The translations under genes were made by a program, and so were the position numbers. Below the pieces are notes generated by a model that was not told where the DNA came from, did not search any database, and worked only from the letters and a program-made list of their open reading frames with translations. Positions 58,371 to 64,000 of a stretch of 64,000 bases of DNA are shown here, one piece after another. The stretch covers positions 1,195,160 through 1,259,159 of the forward strand of contig NC_015435.1 in assembly GCF_000204925.1 (NCBI RefSeq). Reading direction: 5' to 3'. Every line of letters begins with the position of its first letter. Position 1 is the first letter of the stretch. Source of the stretch: Metallosphaera cuprina Ar-4. Lineage in GTDB: Archaea; Thermoproteota; Thermoprotei_A; Sulfolobales; Sulfolobaceae.

Positions 58371-58895
58371 TTGAGCGTAGATGTTGATAGTAAGTTGAAC
58401 TTCCCTCAATCTGTGGTCGAGGGTTCCGGGGAGGCCTTAGCTCACATTGTGGCAGCCGCCTCGATTCTGAAGTCTATGAATGAACTTACCTTAGATAGCG
58501 TTGAGATAGTTAGAAAATACGTTGACAATTGGATCATGAGTGTTGTGCCTTTAGATTATGTTCCTGGAATGGCGGAATTTCTAGGAGGAAAATTGAGGAG
58601 AAGTATCCTAGATGTGCTAGATGAGATAAGCGAGGAAGAGTTAGGACAGACCTTAGAGATGATACCCCCGATTAAGAGATCGATAGATGAGGGAGACGTC
58701 CCGTTAGATTTCGCCGAGGCCGAGGTTAGAATGGAGAGGGTGCTCAGGAGTTTAGGCCTAGAGGTGAACGAACTAGGAAGATTCTTAGAGAACCTGGCTA
58801 TCCTCGAGAAGATGAAAAGATTGATTACCCTATTCGTGTTGGCCATAGGTATATCTTCAGTCCGTGATAGATTATGGATAGTGGAGTCTCAATAG
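58371..58895 (+). CDS. Unknown helical protein upstream of the zinc-finger gene
   Basis: 174-aa protein, almost entirely helical and acidic, with a single hydrophobic stretch near the C-terminus (IFVLAIGIS-like, about residues 155-165) that is too short to be a sure membrane anchor. No family was recognised. The start is a TTG. It overlaps the C2H2 protein gene by 22 nt, so the pair is translationally coupled and may form a complex. Confidence 0.5.
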   Translation: MSVDVDSKLNFPQSVVEGSGEALAHIVAAASILKSMNELTLDSVEIVRKYVDNWIMSVVPLDYVPGMAEFLGGKLRRSILDVLDEISEEELGQTLEMIPPIKRSIDEGDVPLDFAEAEVRMERVLRSLGLEVNELGRFLENLAILEKMKRLITLFVLAIGISSVRDRLWIVESQ

Positions 58896-59188
58896 CTGCG
58901 GAGAAGTTAGTTGAGCTAACGGCAAAGTACGCCTCTCAAATTACAGTTAAGGATGAAGAATACGTTAGGGCAGTAGGTTTCTCCTCCAAGGAAATGGCCA
59001 AGAGAGTAGTTGGCAGGGTGAGCCTTTGGCTCATTTCCCAAGAGACCAACCTTCTGTACTGCAGGTTATGTACGAAGGGTCCATTCACAAAAAGAGGAAT
59101 GTTCTTGCATTTAACTAGAATGCATCACGCTGAAATAAAACTTCTTTTAGAAGAGGAGATAAAGAAAGAGATTAAAGCTGTCCTTTGA
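58874..59188 (+). CDS. C2H2 zinc-finger protein
   Basis: 104-aa protein. A helical N-terminal half is followed by one classical zinc finger, C-x2-C-x12-H-x4-H with Cys63, Cys66, His79 and His84, and a Lys/Glu-rich end. Such small C2H2 proteins occur in Sulfolobales chromosomes and viruses and are assumed to bind nucleic acid. It overlaps the unknown gene upstream by 22 nt, and its stop lies 1 nt from the end of the converging VWA gene. Confidence 0.7.
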   Translation: MDSGVSIAAEKLVELTAKYASQITVKDEEYVRAVGFSSKEMAKRVVGRVSLWLISQETNLLYCRLCTKGPFTKRGMFLHLTRMHHAEIKLLLEEEIKKEIKAVL

Positions 59189-59189
59189 G

Positions 59190-60542
59190 TTAGGATTCAA
59201 CTACCCTTAAGAGATCTCCTTGGTCTAAGCGATACACAACAAAGTAGTTGTCAGAAACCCTCTTTAGGTCGGCGTTATCTCCCCTTATCATTACGCTTAT
59301 CAAGGTCGCGTTAGCTTCCTTCAACGACCTCCTGACTGTAGTCTCGGCTATCTTGTCCTCTCCGTCCGTCAATATTATCACCTCGCTAACGCCTCTCACG
59401 TGGCCGTCCTTTATGTCATCGCACGCAGACATAACTGACCTGGAGATATCTGTCCCCCCTCCTCCCCTTATCTTACCTATGTATTCAACCATTTTAATGA
59501 CGTCCTTACTTTTAGCATTCTTGATCACCTTTATTAAGGGATAGGGGATGTTATCAAAGAACCTTAAGTAGAAGTCCCTGTTTTCACGTCTTGCCCTACT
59601 GTATAAAGCTAAGGCCACTGCCTTGGCCCACAATATCTTCTCCCCATCCATGCTTCCGGATTTATCCAACAGCAAATATATGGGCCCTAACGTTTCTTTG
59701 ATTTGTTTTTGATACAGAAGAAGCTGGCTCTCAGCTAACTTGACGTCGAAAACCTCTTCAGGTAAGGCCAGCTCCGAAGGGACAAGCCTCTCAATATCTG
59801 AACCCTCCTCATAACCAAATAGCTCACCTTTAGAGTACCTTGCCGTCTTCTTCTTAGTGAAACTTCCGAGTCTAGGTATCCCGCTCAAAAACTCCAAGAT
59901 CTTCTTTATCTCTGTGTTCCTTGCTAGTCTTAACACGTCATGTATATCTCCCTCAAAGTTCATCATAGATCCTGTACCGGCACCGTTACCTCCCACTATC
60001 CTCTGCATACTTTTTACTGAGTTTGAGTCCTCAGTAGCTTTGGCCATCGCCTTCTCATGAACTTGTTTCATTAACTTGTTAGTCGCTTGACTCTGTTGTT
60101 GGTTCTGATTCTGTTTTCCCTCCTTTCCTTGGCTACCTTTCATTAACCCGTTTAGGATCTGCTCCGCTGCCTCCCTCTCCTCTTGAGACTGGGAGGTCCT
60201 CCTAATTCTCTCTAGTTCCTCGATCAGGTTCTGAACGTAACTTACCGAGAGGGCCATACTAACAGCGGAGTTAGCTATTGAGTAGTTTCTGTTCCTGTTT
60301 ACGATCTCAGATGACATAGTTAGGTCTATTAAGGAGTATTTCACGGCGTCACTCTGTTGAATTTCCTCCTTTGTCTTAACTATAGGAAGAGGAAGATAAT
60401 GAACATAAAACGTATCAATGAGGAAAAGCGGATCTACGTTAGTTTCCCTACCTGATACCTTCCTTAGGGTACCTAAGATCCTCTCGCCTCTGTATTTGAC
60501 TATTGGACTCTCATAATCAATCCCTCTAAGGAGACCTGTCAT
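59190..60542 (-). CDS. VWA-domain protein, partner of MoxR (ViaA/CoxE-like)
   Basis: 450-aa protein. A helical N-terminal half includes a Gln/Asn-rich linker (about residues 140-155). A von Willebrand A domain occupies about 285-440, with the metal-ion site DKSGSM and the later TDGEDK. In bacteria such proteins act with MoxR/RavA ATPases as chaperones that insert cofactors or activate metalloenzymes. It overlaps the MoxR gene by 4 nt. Confidence 0.82.
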   Translation of the reverse strand: MTGLLRGIDYESPIVKYRGERILGTLRKVSGRETNVDPLFLIDTFYVHYLPLPIVKTKEEIQQSDAVKYSLIDLTMSSEIVNRNRNYSIANSAVSMALSVSYVQNLIEELERIRRTSQSQEEREAAEQILNGLMKGSQGKEGKQNQNQQQSQATNKLMKQVHEKAMAKATEDSNSVKSMQRIVGGNGAGTGSMMNFEGDIHDVLRLARNTEIKKILEFLSGIPRLGSFTKKKTARYSKGELFGYEEGSDIERLVPSELALPEEVFDVKLAESQLLLYQKQIKETLGPIYLLLDKSGSMDGEKILWAKAVALALYSRARRENRDFYLRFFDNIPYPLIKVIKNAKSKDVIKMVEYIGKIRGGGGTDISRSVMSACDDIKDGHVRGVSEVIILTDGEDKIAETTVRRSLKEANATLISVMIRGDNADLKRVSDNYFVVYRLDQGDLLRVVES

Positions 60543-61684
60543 GTGTAAATCCCCAGCTTCCTACCAACTTTCTCAACTAACCGATCTATTTCCGAACCAA
60601 CCTCTCTGGAGAACTCCTCGACTTTCTCATCCCCACTCTCTTTACCTAATGAGATAACTCTGTCCTTAGTGGCCCTCAAACTTCTGATCAGATCTATCAG
60701 CCTAGGATCAGACTCGTTAGCGGCGTCCACGTATTTTCCGGCCTCCTTTATGTTGTTAAATATCTCGTTTAGTTCTCTCATGTACTTTATCGGCGTCTTA
60801 AGTTCCTCGGACAGCAAAGCTGAGACTTTTTCGAAGTCGTCAAGTTCCCTTGGGGCTATGTATTTGAGCACCACCAGATCCTCCTCAGTAGCCTTAGTCC
60901 TTGAGTTAAGCAAGGCGTGAGCTGAAACTATCTTTAAGACTTTACCTTTCCTTCTATCAGTCAAGTGAACTCCTTTCTCCTCAAGCATAACGTAGAGCTT
61001 CAATAACTTTGACTTGACCTGAGTTAGGTCAACTTCTGAGATCATGCTGTATAACCTGTCAAGGTCTTGCACTGTCATCACGTGCTCATTTACCTTCCAT
61101 TTGTCTGTGAACTCAAGGTTCCATGAGGACTCTATAAGGTCCTTCCACATGTCCTCTCCTATAGGTTTCGCGTAATGCCTAAGTAGTAACCTGTCGTAAA
61201 GCGCTTCCAACTCTGGTTCATCAGGAACTCTGTTACTTGCAGTTATTAGGGTCCTCAAAGGTACTTTTATAACGTTGTAACCATCGTATATTACCCTTTC
61301 ATTAAGAAGGGACAACAGGGCGTTCAGTATTGCGGAGTTTGCGTTAAATATCTCATCAAGGAAGGCTAGTTCACTCTCAGGAAGCCTTTCTTTGGTAATT
61401 CTCCTGTACACGCCCTGCCTTAACGCGTTAACGTCTAGAGCTCCAAACAGTTCAGCTGGTTCAGTGTACTTAGTTAACAAGTACATGAAGAATTTAGCGT
61501 TTAAGAGATCCGCCGCTCTTCTAGCTAGTGCGGACTTGGCCGTCCCGGGCTCGCCTATTAAGGCTATGTGTTCTTTAGTAAGTAAAGCTAGCGTTATGAC
61601 TTTAGCCTCCTCCTCTCTTCCCACGAAGGGCGCATAGAGGGATTCCATAAACTTTTTCGGAAGTTCAAGGAGTGAAGAGCTCAC
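60539..61684 (-). CDS. MoxR-family AAA+ ATPase
   Basis: 381-aa chaperone-type ATPase. Walker A is GEPGTAKS (44-51), Walker B is LAFLDEIF, and a sensor Asn lies in [18 protein letters not shown], followed by the Arg finger. The C-terminal helical part (about 270-381) is predicted as coiled coil. Together with the VWA protein it forms a RavA-ViaA-type pair. The nearby moeA gene is a hint, not proof, that the client could be a molybdoenzyme. The start is a GTG. Confidence 0.85.
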   Translation of the reverse strand: MSSSLLELPKKFMESLYAPFVGREEEAKVITLALLTKEHIALIGEPGTAKSALARRAADLLNAKFFMYLLTKYTEPAELFGALDVNALRQGVYRRITKERLPESELAFLDEIFNANSAILNALLSLLNERVIYDGYNVIKVPLRTLITASNRVPDEPELEALYDRLLLRHYAKPIGEDMWKDLIESSWNLEFTDKWKVNEHVMTVQDLDRLYSMISEVDLTQVKSKLLKLYVMLEEKGVHLTDRRKGKVLKIVSAHALLNSRTKATEEDLVVLKYIAPRELDDFEKVSALLSEELKTPIKYMRELNEIFNNIKEAGKYVDAANESDPRLIDLIRSLRATKDRVISLGKESGDEKVEEFSREVGSEIDRLVEKVGRKLGIYT

Positions 61685-62017
61685 TATTTTCTCCCTATAT
61701 ATTGTCTACTCGTTAGTGGCTTATAAAGAGAGGTTAAGAAACGTGAAATAATAAAATTGTTTTAGGCTAATATCGCGATTAAATCAAGTTTATCATTTAT
61801 AAATTTTCTCTAAAGTTTTTCCGAGGTCGAAACATATGCTCTCGAAGTTCTTAGGAAAGGGTCTCAGACTTGAATTAAATTAACTATATAGATACATAAA
61901 TTGCGAATGAACCACTTTGTTTAACAGAACAAATAGATATAGTTTCTGAACATAACCAACTGATTTATATATGAGAGTTACAAAATTGATTTAACAAATT
62001 CGTGTGAGTCGAGATAT
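61685..62017. other. Divergent promoter gap between moxR and ssb
   Basis: About 330 AT-rich bases serving both genes. A TTGATTTAAC stretch near 61985-61994 lies about 25-32 nt before the ssb ATG. No RNA gene was recognised. Confidence 0.5.
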
Positions 62018-62488
62018 ATGGATGAAAAGATAGGAAACCTAAAAGGCGGGATGGAAAACATAAATGTGACCGCCAGAGTTTTAGAAGTAGGTGAGCAGAA
62101 GGTCGTTCAAACTAAGAACGGCCCTAGAACAATACGCGAAGTAATGGTTGGAGATGACACAGGGAGAGTCAAACTCACCCTGTGGGGAAATCAAGCAGAC
62201 GAAGTGAAAGAAGGGCAGATAATAAAGGTAGAGAACGCTTGGACCACAGTGTTCAAAGGACAAGTTCAGTTGAATGCAGGGAGCAGATCTAAGATAACCG
62301 AATCTGCAGAGGAGTCAATACCTGAAGCCGATCAAGTACCTGAAAACAGTCCAACAGACGATTCGCCTCCACGAAGGAGCTTTAGAGGAAGAGGAGGCAG
62401 GAGAGGATACGGCGGTCACAGTAACTACGGCGGTGGATACAGGAGGAAACCTAGAGAAGGCGAGGAAGGCGGAGAGGAAGAAGAGTGA
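62018..62488 (+). CDS. ssb: Single-stranded DNA-binding protein, Sulfolobus type
   Basis: Single OB-fold SSB of 156 aa that coats single-stranded DNA in replication and repair. Residues 1-100 form the OB domain ([27 protein letters not shown]). The tail has a Pro-rich link, a Gly/Arg-rich part ([11 protein letters not shown]) and ends in acidic residues (EEGGEEEE), like the flexible tail that recruits partners. This bacterial-like tail on one archaeal OB fold is the S. solfataricus arrangement. The stop overlaps the GTG of the next gene (GTGA). Confidence 0.92.
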   Translation: MDEKIGNLKGGMENINVTARVLEVGEQKVVQTKNGPRTIREVMVGDDTGRVKLTLWGNQADEVKEGQIIKVENAWTTVFKGQVQLNAGSRSKITESAEESIPEADQVPENSPTDDSPPRRSFRGRGGRRGYGGHSNYGGGYRRKPREGEEGGEEEE

Positions 62489-62838
62489 GTTACGAGGGTA
62501 GAACACCGGACAATCATGAGGGGGAGCCTCAAGAGGATCTGAGATCCCACTCTCATCTCAGCTATGACGAGATTAAGGATAAGAAGCCAAGAAGAGAGGG
62601 GGAATTCATTGACAAGAGCGAAAACGAGGATAAGTACATCATAAAGCTGAGCGAGGAGAAGATTTATGAGGTTGCAGGGATAGCTTATTTCATTTGGGCC
62701 ATGTGCGATGGGGAGAAAACTGTGGGCGATATAATCCACGAGATAAGCGTAGAAGGTCAAGTTGAAGAGGATCAGATTAAAGGTCCAATAGTGGAAGTTC
62801 TTCAACAGCTACAGGAAGCCGCACTAATATCTATCTAA
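62485..62838 (+). CDS. PqqD-like small domain protein coupled to ssb
   Basis: 117-aa protein. An acidic, disordered N-terminal half is followed by a PqqD-like domain at about residues 50-117 ([28 protein letters not shown]), a small winged-helix-like fold used elsewhere as a peptide-binding chaperone. No peptide-modifying radical-SAM enzyme is adjacent. The 4-nt overlap with ssb shows the two are made together, so a link to SSB is suggested by position only. Confidence 0.7.
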   Translation: MSYEGRTPDNHEGEPQEDLRSHSHLSYDEIKDKKPRREGEFIDKSENEDKYIIKLSEEKIYEVAGIAYFIWAMCDGEKTVGDIIHEISVEGQVEEDQIKGPIVEVLQQLQEAALISI

Positions 62839-62882
62839 TTTACATAATCCATTTAAAAAGGAGCTTTTGTCTATTTTTATTT

Positions 62883-64000
62883 ATGAGGAATTTTGTTCCA
62901 GAGACTAATCTACCTAGTATAGACGAGGCTTTAGATAAGTTCTTAAGTGTTCTCCCACCTAAAGGTAGGGTCTCTAGGTTAGATATATTAAAATCCGTTG
63001 GTAAAATCACGTCTTCTCCAGTCGTGGCAGAAATAGACTATCCTCCTTTTTCTAGATCGACCGTTGATGGATTTGCAATAGTTTCAAGCTCAACTCCTGG
63101 AAAGTTCAAAAAAGTGAATAAGATTTCAATAGGTGAGTGGAAAGACATAAGGATCAAGGGAGGAGAAGCCGTAGAGGTGGACACAGGGTCACCCATCCCC
63201 TCAGGGGCAGATGCGGTGGTTAAGATTGAGGAGACCGAAGTTGATGGCTCAGAAGTAATAATAAACAAGAGAGTTAGATTCGGGACTAACGTGGCTTGGG
63301 TAGGAAGCGATATACCTAGGGGTTCAATAATTCTAGATGAGTTACAAGAGGTTACCCCAGAGGACGTTGGATCATTAGCTTCTTTAGGTATAAATAGAGT
63401 GGAGGTCTTCGATTCGGTAAAAGTGTACGTAATTGCAACAGGAGACGAGTTGGTCTCTCCAGGATCTGATCTACCTAAAGGAAAGATATATGAGAGCAAC
63501 GTTCACTTCCTTTTATCTAAACTAACTCAAATGGGCTGTGAGGTAGTAAACTATGAAGTTTTACCAGATAACAAGGAAGTTATTAGGAACGCTATAATGA
63601 AAGCCTCGGACTCAGCTGATCTGATAATAACTACTGGTGGCACAAGCGCTGGCGAGAAGGACTACGTACATCAAATAATTAGGGAGGAAGGTAAGATCAT
63701 AGTCCAGGGTATAAACGTTAAACCGGGGAAGCCAACTATACTAGGAGAGATAAAGGGGAAACCCATTTTCGGGTTGTCAGGCAACATTGTGGCTACGATT
63801 TTCCTTTTTGATAGGTTAGTTGAAAAATACATAGGGAAACTAAACGGAAAGCATCTGGCCAGAAGATATACTTACAACGGTGAAGTTGAAGCGATATCAA
63901 TCTTACCTATACAGGCTGATAGGTTTAGGACAACCATGATACCTGTCTTCCTATTCAAGAAAGGTCAGGTCTACTTTGCCCTTCCAGTACCTACTGAGAG
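62883..64000 (+). CDS. moeA: Molybdopterin molybdenumtransferase MoeA, partial
   Basis: Inserts molybdate or tungstate into molybdopterin. The window ends inside the gene; 372 codons are present. Seen are PPFSRSTVDGFAI (the MoeA start motif), VDTGSPIPSGADAVVKIEE, ATGDELV, the MPT-binding TTGGTSAGEKDY and GLSGNIV. A TATA-like TTATTTATG segment lies directly before the ATG at 62883, which starts 44 nt after the PqqD-like gene. The missing 3' part should carry the C-terminal domain IV. Confidence 0.88.
   Translation, partial: MRNFVPETNLPSIDEALDKFLSVLPPKGRVSRLDILKSVGKITSSPVVAEIDYPPFSRSTVDGFAIVSSSTPGKFKKVNKISIGEWKDIRIKGGEAVEVDTGSPIPSGADAVVKIEETEVDGSEVIINKRVRFGTNVAWVGSDIPRGSIILDELQEVTPEDVGSLASLGINRVEVFDSVKVYVIATGDELVSPGSDLPKGKIYESNVHFLLSKLTQMGCEVVNYEVLPDNKEVIRNAIMKASDSADLIITTGGTSAGEKDYVHQIIREEGKIIVQGINVKPGKPTILGEIKGKPIFGLSGNIVATIFLFDRLVEKYIGKLNGKHLARRYTYNGEVEAISILPIQADRFRTTMIPVFLFKKGQVYFALPVPTE

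Overview
The window is chromosomal DNA from a thermoacidophilic crenarchaeon of the order Sulfolobales. The evidence is an SSB of the Sulfolobus type with an acidic, Gly/Arg-rich tail, archaeal rRNA and tRNA factors (Nep1, Nob1, RNase P component 4, a Trm5-like enzyme, DUF371), a family 5 uracil-DNA glycosylase, a merH/merA pair, many leaderless genes with a TATA-like box about 25 nt before the start codon, and frequent TTG and GTG starts. A Metallosphaera- or Sulfuracidifex-like host is my guess; the sequence alone does not fix the genus.

The left part (about 1-27 kb) is loosely packed and transport-rich. It holds a secreted S53 protease, five major-facilitator transporters (4164, 11703, 13403, 16730 and 23370), a mercury operon (merH, too short for a usual ORF cut-off, and merA), a regulator/NnrS-like/YwiC-like membrane cluster, a winged-helix protein paired with a P-loop ATPase that has a nuclease-like tail (14849-16710), a PadR plus ABC-2 exporter operon, an ammonium transporter and a fold-type I aminotransferase. 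Long gaps without genes separate these units, and several promoters carry clear palindromes.

The right part (about 27-64 kb) is compact housekeeping DNA. It covers nucleotide-pool cleaning (ITPase, Nudix, HIT), NAD metabolism (NAD kinase, NAD synthase, a thioredoxin-reductase-like ferredoxin-NADP reductase), ribosome and tRNA maturation (Nep1, RNase P4, CRM protein, Nob1, Trm5-like and METTL5-like methyltransferases), DNA repair (UDG family 5, AP endonuclease, SSB), a large FAD/FeS oxidoreductase, an M61 peptidase, a Cld/HemQ-family protein, a LysO-type lysine exporter, a MoxR/VWA chaperone pair and the start of moeA. Many genes overlap, some by more than 80 nt.

I found no rRNA, convincing tRNA, CRISPR array, insertion sequence or integrase. 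The best candidate for an uncharacterised system is the HTH/ATPase-nuclease pair at 14849-16710, which lies just after a repeat-flanked transporter gene. Other items worth a look are an orphan HepT-like HEPN protein, the NnrS/YwiC/HTH-10 cluster, two paralogous lineage-specific regulators, and several palindromic operators.
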